From: Candidatus Aquabacterium excrementipullorum
Lineage (GTDB): Bacteria; Pseudomonadota; Gammaproteobacteria; Burkholderiales; Burkholderiaceae_C
Direction of reading: 5' to 3'
Assembly (NCBI GenBank): GCA_019112875.1
Contig: DXIO01000084.1
Span: forward strand, 1 to 46,546
DNA: 46,546 bases
In this document: positions 6,960 through 15,184 of the stretch, in pieces
How positions within the stretch are numbered: position 1 is the stretch's first letter
Layout of the letters: each line of letters begins with the position of its first letter
Position numbers and translations under genes: made by a program
The notes under the pieces: model-generated
Database searches by the model: none
Told to the model about the DNA's origin: nothing
Seen by the model: the letters and a program-made list of their open reading frames with translations, nothing else

Positions 6960-9900
6960 GTGTCTGCTCCGCTGCCCGCCATCACCTTCCCTGAATCCCT
7001 GCCGGTTTCGGGCAAACGCGCCGAGATCGAAGCCGCCTTGCGTGAGCACCAGGTGGTGATCGTCTGCGGGGAAACGGGCTCGGGCAAGACCACCCAGTTG
7101 CCCAAGATCGCACTGGCCATGGGGCGGGGCAATTGGGGCCAGCCGCGCGAGCCGCAGCAGGGCCGGCGCCGCCCACCAATCATCGGTCACACGCAGCCAC
7201 GGCGTATCGCCGCCTCCAGCGTGGCTAAGCGCATCGCCGAGGAGCTCAACACGCCACTGGGCGAGGTGGTGGGCTACAAGGTGCGTTTCCAGGACCGGCT
7301 GCAGCCCGGTGCCAACGTCAAGCTGATGACGGACGGCATCCTGCTGGCCGAAACGCAGTCCGACCCCGACCTGCGCGCCTACGACACCCTCATCATCGAC
7401 GAGGCGCACGAGCGCAGCCTGAACATTGATTTCTTGCTGGGCTACCTGCGCCAGTTGCTGCCGCGCCGGCCTGATCTGAAGATCATCGTCACCTCGGCCA
7501 CCATCGATGCGGACCGCTTCGCGCAGCACTTTGCATCGAGCAAGGGCCCGGCGCCGGTGATCATGGTCTCGGGCCGCCTGTTCCCGGTGGAGCAGCGCTG
7601 GCGCCCGTTCGAAGAGAGTCGCGAATACGGCCTCAACGAAGCCATCATCGACGCGGCCGACGAGCTCTGGCGCGAGGGCTCCGGCGACATCCTGGTTTTC
7701 CTGCCCGGCGAACGCGAGATCCGCGAGGCGGCCGACCACCTGCGCAAGCACATGGCCAACCAGCGGCAGCAGGTCAACGTGCTGCCGCTGTTCGCGCGCC
7801 TGAGCCAGCAGGAGCAGGACGAGGTCTTCCGCACCGGGGGGCCGCGCCGCATCGTGCTGGCCACCAACGTGGCCGAGACCTCGCTGACGGTGCCCGGCAT
7901 CCGCTACGTGATCGACTCGGGCCTGGCGCGCGTGAAGCGCTACAGCTTCCGCAACAAGGTCGAACAGCTGCAGATCGAGCCCATCAGCCAGGCGGCGGCC
8001 AACCAGCGCGCCGGCCGCTGCGGCCGTGTGGCCAATGGCATCTGCATCCGCCTGTACGACGAGAAGGAGTTCAACGCCCGCCCGCGCTTCACCGACCCCG
8101 AGATCCTGCGCAGCTCGCTGGCGGGCGTGATCCTGCGGATGAAGTCGCTGCACCTGGGGCTGGTCGATGATTTCCCCTTCATCGAGCCGCCGCTGCGCAA
8201 GGCGATTGCCGACGGCTACCAACTGCTCAATGAATTGGGCGCGGTGGACGACGCCAACGAGATCACGCCGCTTGGGCAGACCCTGGCGCGCCTGCCGCTG
8301 GACCCGCGCGTGGGCCGCATGATCCTGGAGGCGCGTGACCGCCAGGCGCTGGCCGAGGTGCTGGTGATCGCAGCGTCGTTGAGTGTGCAGGACGTGCGCG
8401 ACCGCCCCATCGAGCATCAGCAGGCGGCCGATGAAAAGCACAAGAAGTTCGACGACGAAAAGTCGGAGTTCATGGGCACGCTCAAGCTGTGGAAGTGGCT
8501 GGATGAGTCACGTGGCGGCCATGGCCACCACGTGCCGGGTCAATCTTCAGGCCAGCCCGAACAGCACAAGCTCAGCCACCGCAAGTACGAAGCCCTGCTG
8601 CGCGAGAACTTCATCAACCCGCGCCGCGTGCGCGAGTGGAAGGACGTGTACTCGCAGCTCAGCACCGTGGTCACCGAGCACCAGTGGCGCCTGAACGGCA
8701 GCCCGGCCACCTACGAGCAGTTGCACCTCTCGCTGCTCTCCGGCCTGCTGGGCAACATCGGCTGCAAGAGCGACGATGAAGACTGGTACCTGGGCGCACG
8801 TGGCATCAAGTTCTACAAACACCCGGGCGCCAACCTGAGCAAGAAGCCCGGGCGCTGGATCCTTGCGGCCGAGCTGGTCGAGACCACGCGCCTGTACGGC
8901 CGCGGCATCGCCACCATCGAGCAGGCCTGGGTGGAGCGCATGGGCGGCCACCTGCTCAAGAAGCAACTGCTTGATCCGCATTGGGAGAAAAAAGCAGCCG
9001 AGGTCGTCGCGTTGGAGCGCGCCACGCTGTACGGGCTGGTCGTCTACGCCAACCGCCGCGTCAACTTCGGCCTGGTCGATCCGGTGCAGGCGCGCGACAT
9101 CTTCATTCGTGAAGGCCTGGTGGCCGGCGAGTGGGAGACGCGACTGCCGTTCCTGGCGCACAACCGCAAGATGATCGCGCAGGTGGAGCAGCTCGAGCAC
9201 AAGTCGCGCCGCCAGGACGTGTTGGTCGATGACGAGTTGATCGTCGGTTTCTACGATGCGCAGATCCCGCCCGAGGTGGTCAGTGGCCACACGTTCGAGC
9301 GCTGGTACCGCGAGGCCAGCCGCCAGAACCCCAAGCTGCTGCACCTGAGCCGCGAAGAGCTGATGCGCCACGAGGCCGCCGGCGTCACCAGCGCCGCTTT
9401 CCCGAAGATGATCCGCATGGGCGGGGTGGACTGCGCAGCCACCTACCTGCACGAGCCTGGCGATGCCCGCGATGGCGTCACCGTGACGGTGCCCATCTTC
9501 GCGCTCAACCAGGTCAGTGACGAGCGTGGCGAATGGCTGGTGCCCGGCATGCTCAAGGACAAGGTGCTGGCGCTGGTCAAGAGCCTGCACCAGAAGCCGC
9601 GTGCGCGCCTGGTGCCGCTGCCCGAGTACGTGGACAGTTTCACCGAGGGCGTGCCCTTCGGCGAAGGCGGTCTGCTGGACGTGCTGCTCAAGGCCGTGCG
9701 CGACCGCACCCAACTGGACATCAAGCGCGCCGACTTCAAGCTGGACATGCTGCAGCCGCACCTGTTCATGAACTACCGCGTGGTCGATGAGCACGGGCGC
9801 CAGCTGGGCATGGGCCGCAACCTGCCCGCGCTCAAGGCCGAGCTGGGGCAACTGGCGCGTGGTGCGTTCCAGGCTTTGGCCGCGCTGAAAACGCAGGCCG

Positions 9901-10910
9901 TGGTGAACGGCGGCCAAAGCGGGCAGGGCGCTGTCGTGCCTGCGCCAAGGGCCGTCAGGAATGCCGCGGACAATGGCGCGGCAGCTTCCACGCACGGCCA
10001 GACCAAGGGTGCCCAGCCGCACGCCCGGCGTGAGGAGGCCGGTGCGGGCCGTGCCACCGCCGTGCAGCCCCTGACCGACTGGACCTTCGGCGAACTGCCC
10101 GAGCTGATGGAAATCCAGCGCGGAGGCCACACCCTGGTGGGCTTCCCCGCCCTGGTGGACAAGGGCACGCACGCCGAGATCGAGGTCTTCGACGAGCCCG
10201 ACGTGGCCGCCACCAAACACCGTGCCGGCCTGCGCCGCCTGATCGCGCTGCAGCTCAAGGAGCCGCTGAAGTACCTGGACAAGAACATCCCCGATCTGCA
10301 GAAGATGGCCATGGCCTACATGAGCCTGGGCACGGCCGATGAGCTGCGCGAGCAGATCGTCGAAGTGGCGCTGGACCGTGCCTTCCTGCTCGACCCGCTG
10401 CCCAGCGATGCGGCCTCCTTCAAGGCCCGCCTCGAAGAGGGCCGTGGCCGCCTGAACCTGATCGCGCAGGAGGTGGCCCGCCTTGCTGGTGCCGTGCTGA
10501 TCGAGTACGCCGCTGCATTGCGCAAGCTCAAGGATGCGCGCCCGCCGAAAGACGTGGCCGATGACATCCAGGCCCAGCTGCAACGCCTGGTGCCCAAGCG
10601 CTTCGTGGCCCGTACGGATTGGGCGCAATTGCAGCACTTTGCGCGCTACCTCAAGGCCATCACCCTGCGGCTGGACAAGCTCAAGGGCGATCCAGCCCGT
10701 GACGCCCAGCGCCTGGCCGAACTGCGTCCGCTGGACCAGCGCTACACCCGCCGCCTGGCCGAGCTCAAGGGCACGCACGATGCACGCCTGGAAGAGTTCC
10801 GCTGGCTGCTCGAAGAGCTGCGCGTGAGCTTCTTCGCGCAGGAGCTGCGCACACCGCAGCCCATCAGCGTCAAGCGCATCGAGAAGGCCTGGGCGCAGAT
10901 GTCGCTCTGA
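6960..10910 (+). CDS. hrpA: ATP-dependent RNA helicase HrpA (DEAH box)
   Basis: About 1316 residues from the GTG at 6960, which precedes the family start (PAITFPESLPVSGKR). Motifs in order: Walker A GETGSGKTT (37-45), DEAH (147-150), SAT (179-181), then helicase C-terminal, HA2/OB-fold and the DUF3418 region that defines bacterial HrpA. HrpA is a cytoplasmic RNA helicase linked to mRNA processing and ribosome rescue. Two oddities: an extra Arg/Gln-rich stretch of about 15 residues (56-74) between motif I and the TQPRR motif, and a low-complexity Ala/Arg/His linker of about 60 residues (coded near 9885-10070). The start is uncertain; an upstream ATG at 6807 would add 51 residues (MACGCLLLIG) that do not look native. 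Confidence 0.93.
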   Translation: MSAPLPAITFPESLPVSGKRAEIEAALREHQVVIVCGETGSGKTTQLPKIALAMGRGNWGQPREPQQGRRRPPIIGHTQPRRIAASSVAKRIAEELNTPLGEVVGYKVRFQDRLQPGANVKLMTDGILLAETQSDPDLRAYDTLIIDEAHERSLNIDFLLGYLRQLLPRRPDLKIIVTSATIDADRFAQHFASSKGPAPVIMVSGRLFPVEQRWRPFEESREYGLNEAIIDAADELWREGSGDILVFLPGEREIREAADHLRKHMANQRQQVNVLPLFARLSQQEQDEVFRTGGPRRIVLATNVAETSLTVPGIRYVIDSGLARVKRYSFRNKVEQLQIEPISQAAANQRAGRCGRVANGICIRLYDEKEFNARPRFTDPEILRSSLAGVILRMKSLHLGLVDDFPFIEPPLRKAIADGYQLLNELGAVDDANEITPLGQTLARLPLDPRVGRMILEARDRQALAEVLVIAASLSVQDVRDRPIEHQQAADEKHKKFDDEKSEFMGTLKLWKWLDESRGGHGHHVPGQSSGQPEQHKLSHRKYEALLRENFINPRRVREWKDVYSQLSTVVTEHQWRLNGSPATYEQLHLSLLSGLLGNIGCKSDDEDWYLGARGIKFYKHPGANLSKKPGRWILAAELVETTRLYGRGIATIEQAWVERMGGHLLKKQLLDPHWEKKAAEVVALERATLYGLVVYANRRVNFGLVDPVQARDIFIREGLVAGEWETRLPFLAHNRKMIAQVEQLEHKSRRQDVLVDDELIVGFYDAQIPPEVVSGHTFERWYREASRQNPKLLHLSREELMRHEAAGVTSAAFPKMIRMGGVDCAATYLHEPGDARDGVTVTVPIFALNQVSDERGEWLVPGMLKDKVLALVKSLHQKPRARLVPLPEYVDSFTEGVPFGEGGLLDVLLKAVRDRTQLDIKRADFKLDMLQPHLFMNYRVVDEHGRQLGMGRNLPALKAELGQLARGAFQALAALKTQAVVNGGQSGQGAVVPAPRAVRNAADNGAAASTHGQTKGAQPHARREEAGAGRATAVQPLTDWTFGELPELMEIQRGGHTLVGFPALVDKGTHAEIEVFDEPDVAATKHRAGLRRLIALQLKEPLKYLDKNIPDLQKMAMAYMSLGTADELREQIVEVALDRAFLLDPLPSDAASFKARLEEGRGRLNLIAQEVARLAGAVLIEYAAALRKLKDARPPKDVADDIQAQLQRLVPKRFVARTDWAQLQHFARYLKAITLRLDKLKGDPARDAQRLAELRPLDQRYTRRLAELKGTHDARLEEFRWLLEELRVSFFAQELRTPQPISVKRIEKAWAQMSL

Positions 10911-10933
10911 GCGGCGAGCGGTCTTTTCTCGGC

Positions 10934-11800
10934 ATGGACAGCGCCACCACGCACCAACGCAGCATGTTGCCTGTGGCGGCGCTGCTGATGTCGCAGGTGT
11001 CGGTGAACCTGGGTGCTGCCTTTGCCAAGCACCTGTTCCCGGTGATCGGCCCGCAGGGCATGACGGCCTTGCGCACCAGCCTGGCGGCATGCCTGCTGCT
11101 GGCGCTGTGGCGGCCCTGGGGCAACATCAAGGTCGGTCGGGGGCACATGTTGCCGATGCTGACCTACGGCGCCACGCTGGGCCTGATGAACCTGCTGATC
11201 TACCTGGCCTTCGAACGGATCCCGATCGGCATCGCCGTGGCCATCGAAGTCACGGGACCGCTGGCCGTGGTGCTGTTCAACTCCCGGCGCCCGCGGGATC
11301 TGTTGTGGCTGGGGATGAGCTGCGCCGGCCTGTGGTTGCTGCTGCCCTTGCACGCATCGGCGCCGCTGGATCCGCTGGGTGTGACCTTCGCAGCAGGGGC
11401 TGCGGCGTGCTGGGCGCTGTACATCGTGTCGGGTCGACGCGTGGCCGCCACGTTCGGCCCTGGCGCGGTAGCGTGGGGCATGGGCATCGCGGCGTTGCTC
11501 ACCTTGCCCTTGGGCATTGCTCATGCTGGCTCGGCGCTGTGGTCACCCCATGTGGTGTGGATCGGGCTGGGTGTGGCCCTGTTGTCCAGTGCCTTGCCTT
11601 ACTCCCTGGAGATGCTGGCGCTGCGGCAGTTGCCGGCCAGGCTGGTGGGCATGCTGCTGAGCGCGGCGCCGGCCATCGCTGCCTTGATGGCCAGCATTGT
11701 GCTGGGCGAGGCCTTGGCCGCCCAGCAATGGCTCGCGTTGGCGTGCATCGTCGTGGCGTCGGCGGGGAGTGCGGCCACGGCGCGCGACGCAGGGCCTTGA
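10934..11800 (+). CDS. EamA-family exporter, RhtA-like
   Basis: A 288-residue inner-membrane protein with about ten predicted helices in two EamA repeats. It resembles RhtA, the threonine/homoserine exporter, in SQVSVNLGAAFAKHLFPVIGPQGMTALR near the N-terminus, AFERIPIGIAVAIEVTGPLAV in the first repeat and SSALPYSLEMLALRQLPARLVGMLLSAAPAIAAL in the second. Export of a small amino acid or other metabolite by proton exchange is the family role; the substrate here is not certain. It starts 23 bases after hrpA on the same strand and may be read through from it. It ends convergent with a small periplasmic protein gene at 11854. Confidence 0.9.
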   Translation: MDSATTHQRSMLPVAALLMSQVSVNLGAAFAKHLFPVIGPQGMTALRTSLAACLLLALWRPWGNIKVGRGHMLPMLTYGATLGLMNLLIYLAFERIPIGIAVAIEVTGPLAVVLFNSRRPRDLLWLGMSCAGLWLLLPLHASAPLDPLGVTFAAGAAACWALYIVSGRRVAATFGPGAVAWGMGIAALLTLPLGIAHAGSALWSPHVVWIGLGVALLSSALPYSLEMLALRQLPARLVGMLLSAAPAIAALMASIVLGEALAAQQWLALACIVVASAGSAATARDAGP

Positions 11801-11853
11801 AGGTGGGGTCAAGGGCCTCTCTTTTCACTGTGCCCCGTGTGCCCTCGACGTTC

Positions 11854-12339
11854 TCAACCCCCCACGCTATTTTTGGGGGGAGGCGTCACCAGCCCATCCT
11901 GGGGACGCAGGTTGTCCTTGCCCAGGTGATTGTCGAAATGCGAGCACATGTCCTGGAGGAATGTCGGCGGCATGCTGGCGTATTCGGATTGCCTTTCCGC
12001 GCGGATCCTGGGCAATGCGCTCAAGAGGTGCTGCTTCAGATCGCCGTTTGCATGCTTGTCGATGAACGATTCTGCGGTGTCCCGGCCGAAGATGGTGTCG
12101 GCAAAGATGGCATCGTTCTTCAGCCTGAACGCGGGGTAGTGTTCGTCACACCACTGCTTGTCGCTGTGGAAGTTCACGATGGCGCCGAAGCTCAGAAAAT
12201 CGAAATCGGCCGGTTCGGCGAGCACGGGCGGCGAGATGAGCGCCGCGGATGCAACCGCCATCAGTCGGGCCGTCGAGAGGGCGCTGCAAGACAGGGCCAG
12301 CCACCCCCTGCTTGCCGGGCCGGGTTCGGACCACATCAT
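11854..12339 (-). CDS. Hypothetical periplasmic protein
   Basis: A 161-residue protein with a long N-region and a signal peptide ending near Ala41 (LISPPVLAEPADFD). The mature part has two Cys (CDEHYP and DMCSHF) that could form a disulfide, and no domain I know. Two adjacent ATG codons (12339 and 12336) are possible starts, and both overlap the stop of the upstream gene, so translation is coupled. The last codons and stop sit in a C6/G6 inverted repeat (11858-11863 with 11875-11880) that may act as a 3'-end hairpin. Function unknown; the pairing with the neighbouring signal-peptide protein suggests they act together in the periplasm. Confidence 0.72.
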   Translation of the reverse strand: MMWSEPGPASRGWLALSCSALSTARLMAVASAALISPPVLAEPADFDFLSFGAIVNFHSDKQWCDEHYPAFRLKNDAIFADTIFGRDTAESFIDKHANGDLKQHLLSALPRIRAERQSEYASMPPTFLQDMCSHFDNHLGKDNLRPQDGLVTPPPKNSVGG

Positions 12340-12797
12340 TTCGCGGCCTCCTTCGCCAGGCCGATGTCGCGTGCCGCTTGCGCATATTGACGTCGGTTGA
12401 TGTCGGCCAGCTTGCCGGCCAGAGCCTGCACCTGCCTGGCGGCTTCGCATTTGGATGTCTGTGGATCGGGGCCGGAACTCGACGCCACGGCCTTGCTCAG
12501 TGCCATGACATGCGGCTGTTTCTCTCGCTCGAAAGACCAATAGGCATCGGACGACAGGGCCTGGGCACGCAAGTCGCGCTGTCGCTCGGTGGACCAGCCG
12601 AGCGCCGCCGCCTGGGCGCTCAGGCGCGCATCCAGAGCGGCCATCTGCCTTTTCGGGTCTGCTGAGATGTCCTGCAGCGCAGCATCGATGTGCGCCTGTG
12701 CCTCCGCGATGCGCTTGGCGGAATGGCACTCCGATGATTGCGCCAAAACAGGAAGCACCGCAAGGCTTGCCAACAGGACCAGGATCAATCGCTTCAT
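12336..12797 (-). CDS. Hypothetical secreted small protein
   Basis: A 153-residue protein starting MKRLILVLLASLAVLPVLAQSSEC, a clear Sec signal peptide cut after about residue 19 (Ala-Gln). The mature part is helical and rich in Ala, Gln and charged residues, with two Cys (SSECHS near the N-terminus and SKCEAAR near the C-terminus). It has the look of small periplasmic proteins resembling lysozyme-inhibitor or DUF1311-type folds, but I cannot assign it. The stop overlaps the start of the next gene by ATGA. It lies divergent from the AraC/GyrI regulator at 12976. Confidence is in the gene, not the function. Confidence 0.75.
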   Translation of the reverse strand: MKRLILVLLASLAVLPVLAQSSECHSAKRIAEAQAHIDAALQDISADPKRQMAALDARLSAQAAALGWSTERQRDLRAQALSSDAYWSFEREKQPHVMALSKAVASSSGPDPQTSKCEAARQVQALAGKLADINRRQYAQAARDIGLAKEAAK

Positions 12798-12975
12798 GGG
12801 GACCGTTCCAAAAGGTTGACGCGCTGTCGTGGGGCATGCCCAAGCCTGGCGCCTGCCACTCTCCCAGCTTTTTTGAACGCCATTTGCAAGGCGTGTGGCC
12901 CACTATAGCCGCTGCCATCCGGCGCGCAGCAAGTTCGGTCAGGACGAGATGGCCGTTGTGCTCCATGATCGGGCC

Positions 12976-13854
12976 ATGGACCCCTCCAAGTCACCAGAAT
13001 ACGATTTGTTCAACAGCTTGCTGGCGTGGGTCGAGGCCCATCTGGACGAGCCGCTCACGCTCGAGCAGATCGCACAGCACGCCGGCTTGTCTCCGTTCCA
13101 TTTTTCGCGCCTGTTCACCGCCCGGATGGGGCGCAGCGTCATGTCGCATGTGCGTGGGCGGCGACTGATCCGTGGGGCTCGCAGGCTGACCGAGGAGCCC
13201 GGCCTCAAGTTGATCGACCTGTCGTTCGACTGCCGCTTTGAATCCCAGGAGGCTTTCACGCGAGCCTTCAAGCGCCTGTTCGGCGTGTCGCCCGGGCGTT
13301 TCCGTGCCGGGTTTGCCATCACCCCCATCGAAGGACAATTTCCCATGAGCGCGCCCTCTACTTTGTCAGCCGACGTCGTCAAGCTGCCTGATCTGGTCTC
13401 GCTGGCCGCGTTCCGCGTGGCCGGTCCCACCCGGCGCTTTGATCAGAGCAGCAAATCCGACATTCCCCAGCTGTGGACGACGCTGATCGGCGGCTTGCCA
13501 TTCACCGGGCAAAGCCCCGACTGGAGCACCTATGGGGTCGTCGACACGCTCGACAAGGCGGAGGGCAGCTTCCAATACATGGCGGCGGTCGGCGTTCAGC
13601 CGGGCGCAATGCTTCCTGAGGGCTTCGAGGAGAAGGCGATGCCGGCGGCCACCTATGTGGTTTTTCGCATCACCTTGAATGGAGGCCCTCCTCATCCTCA
13701 GATCAAAAGCGCCATGGCGACCATCTGGGGTGAGCTGGTGCCCCGCTCTGGCCTGACGGTGGCGAGCGGCCCTGACTTCGAGCGCTACGATGGGCACTTC
13801 GCGCCGGATCAGCCCGGCGCGATCATCGACTTCCATGTGCCCGTGGAGGTTTGA
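12976..13854 (+). CDS. AraC-family regulator with GyrI-like effector domain
   Basis: A 292-residue transcription factor with the DNA-binding domain first. The N-terminal AraC/XylS domain (about 7-105) has two helix-turn-helix motifs, including LTLEQIAQHAGLSPFHFSRLFTARMG and FESQEAFTRAFKRLFGVSPGRFR. A linker leads to a GyrI-like small-molecule-binding domain (about 125-290) ending GAIIDFHVPVEV. This architecture is that of Rob/SoxS-like stress or drug-responsive activators, where the GyrI-like part binds an amphipathic ligand. The ATG at 12976 gives the family N-terminus; an alternative ATG at 12949 is preceded by AGGACGAG. It lies divergent from the two small periplasmic protein genes, which are possible targets. 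Confidence 0.9.
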   Translation: MDPSKSPEYDLFNSLLAWVEAHLDEPLTLEQIAQHAGLSPFHFSRLFTARMGRSVMSHVRGRRLIRGARRLTEEPGLKLIDLSFDCRFESQEAFTRAFKRLFGVSPGRFRAGFAITPIEGQFPMSAPSTLSADVVKLPDLVSLAAFRVAGPTRRFDQSSKSDIPQLWTTLIGGLPFTGQSPDWSTYGVVDTLDKAEGSFQYMAAVGVQPGAMLPEGFEEKAMPAATYVVFRITLNGGPPHPQIKSAMATIWGELVPRSGLTVASGPDFERYDGHFAPDQPGAIIDFHVPVEV

Positions 13855-13891
13855 GCGACCAGGACGATCCTGGCCTGCCGGAGAACTCTTG

Positions 13892-13946
13892 GCGACGTCC
13901 CAGCGACGTCCCGGCTACTTCCCGGCGATTTCCAGGCGATTTCCAG
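13892..13946 (+). repeat. Five 11-bp degenerate tandem repeats
   Basis: Five consecutive 11-base units: GCGACGTCCCA, GCGACGTCCCG, GCTACTTCCCG, GCGATTTCCAG and GCGATTTCCAG. The last two are identical and the first two differ by one base. They fill much of the non-coding gap between the AraC-type gene and tRNA-Pro. The 11-base period is close to one DNA helix turn. No reading frame or hairpin explains them. Confidence 0.65.
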
Positions 13947-14013
13947 GTGGCTGGCTCGCAGGCGGAAAGAAAAACGGGCTAGCACCGAAACGATGCCAAC
14001 CCGTTGAATTGAT

Positions 14014-14090
14014 TGGTCGGGGCGGTGGGATTCGAACTCACGACCCTCTGCTCCCAAAGCAGATGCGCTACCAGGCTGCGCTACGCCCCG
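14014..14090 (-). tRNA. tRNA-Pro (anticodon TGG)
   Basis: Read on the minus strand from 14090, the acceptor stem CGGGGCG pairs with CGCCCCG (14018-14024), followed by discriminator A and an encoded CCA (14014-14016). The D arm is GCGCAGCCTGGTAGCGC, the anticodon arm is TCTGC-TTTGGGA-GCAGA giving anticodon TGG (reads proline CCA, and by wobble other CCN codons), and the T arm has GTTCGAATCCC. The length is 77 bases. I saw no integrase or duplicated tRNA 3' end nearby. Confidence 0.97.
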
Positions 14091-14115
14091 ACTGAGCTTT
14101 GCATTGTAGCCTGAC

Positions 14116-15075
14116 TCAGGCCACCGGATTCACGTTCCACAAACCGCCGACGCTGGAAGCCACCGCCACGCGCATCACGTCAATGAAGCGCTTGAGCTTG
14201 GCGGGGTAGAAGCGCGCGTGCGGATACACCAGGTAGACGGGCAGGGGCTCGGGCACCCAATCGGGCACCAGGTGCACCAGTCGGCCTTCGGCGAGGTCGT
14301 CGCGCAACAGCCACGCCGAGGCGGCGCACACGCCCAGGCCCGATACCGCGGCCGTGCGCAGCGCGTAGAGGCTGTCCGTGCCCAGGCGAGGCCGGATGGG
14401 CAGGCGGCAAGAGGTGCCGCCGCCTTGCGGTGTCAGCACGATCTCGTTGCGGTAGAAGGTGCGCAGCGACAGCCACGGCCACGTCGCCAGATCGGACGGG
14501 TGCGAGGGCGGCGCCTCGCCCACCACCGAGGGTGCCGCCACCACGATGCGAGGTACCTCCGACAGCTTGATGGCCACCACGGAGGGATCGGTCACCTCGC
14601 CGACCTGGATGGCGCAATCGATGTCCTCGGCGATGAAATCCGGGCGGCGGTCATGCAGGAGCCAGTCCACCGACACGCGGGGGAAGGCGCGCAGGTAATC
14701 GGCCAGGGGCGGGATCAACAAGTCCTGCCCCAGCGCGTGCGGCGCCACCACGCGCAGGGTGCCTTCGGGCTCGTCGCGGGCGCCGCGCAGGTCGGCCTCG
14801 AAGGTGGCCCAGCGCTCCAGCAACTCCTTGGCGCGGGTGTAGCACCGCTCACCATCGTCGGTGAGTTGCATGGCGTGCGTGGAGCGTCGCAGCAGCCGCA
14901 AGCCGAGCGAGCGCTCCAGCGCCTGGAGGCGGCGACTGACGGTGGGCTGGGTGGCGCCCATCTGCTGCGCCGCGGCCGACAGGCTACCGGCTTCGACGAT
15001 GTGCACGAAGGTCTGCATCAGGGCGATGCGGTCCTGTGTCAATGACGAGGGGGGTGATGCGCTCGGGCTGGGCAT
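14116..15075 (-). CDS. LysR-family transcriptional regulator
   Basis: A 319-residue LysR protein. The N-terminal winged helix (about 14-72) reads RIALMQTFVHIVEAGSLSAAAQQMGATQPTVSRRLQALERSLG. The effector-binding domain (about 100-310) belongs to the CrgA/DmlR-like subgroup by its pattern DFIAEDIDCAIQVGEV. It lies divergent from an MFS transporter gene whose start is 110 bases away, with an imperfect dyad between them, so control of that exporter is likely. The inducer is unknown. The stop is 25 bases from the 5' end of tRNA-Pro on the same strand. Confidence 0.93.
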   Translation of the reverse strand: MPSPSASPPSSLTQDRIALMQTFVHIVEAGSLSAAAQQMGATQPTVSRRLQALERSLGLRLLRRSTHAMQLTDDGERCYTRAKELLERWATFEADLRGARDEPEGTLRVVAPHALGQDLLIPPLADYLRAFPRVSVDWLLHDRRPDFIAEDIDCAIQVGEVTDPSVVAIKLSEVPRIVVAAPSVVGEAPPSHPSDLATWPWLSLRTFYRNEIVLTPQGGGTSCRLPIRPRLGTDSLYALRTAAVSGLGVCAASAWLLRDDLAEGRLVHLVPDWVPEPLPVYLVYPHARFYPAKLKRFIDVMRVAVASSVGGLWNVNPVA

Positions 15076-15084
15076 GCAGGTATT

Positions 15085-15103
15085 TTATGCATGATACGTA
15101 TAA
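15085..15103. promoter_or_regulatory. Imperfect dyad, candidate LysR operator
   Basis: The 19 bases TTATGCATGATACGTATAA have TTAT/ATAA ends and alternate matching positions inward. The site is AT-rich in an otherwise GC-rich region and lies 10 bases before the LysR start, 82 bases before the MFS start. That is the usual place for a LysR binding site controlling a divergent pair. The rest of the gap shows nothing I can assign. Confidence 0.45.
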
Positions 15104-15184
15104 GTGTTGTGCGCTGCAGTCGTCTACTCACGAGCGGTTCAGGAGAGCAAACTTCGGTCACGTTCTGATTCAAGGGTTATCGCT

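Noticed and set aside
6801..8441. Long minus-strand extension upstream of the diguanylate cyclase, giving a 930-codon frame
   Set aside because: The extra 547 codons lie antisense to hrpA and show no domain. The GGDEF protein starts near 6800.
8547..11090. 847-codon minus-strand open frame opposite hrpA
   Set aside because: It lacks motifs and a ribosome site and is exactly antisense to hrpA, which has all helicase motifs.
14014..14090. tRNA-Pro as an attachment site of an integrated element
   Set aside because: No integrase gene, no direct repeat of the tRNA 3' end and no change in gene style around it.
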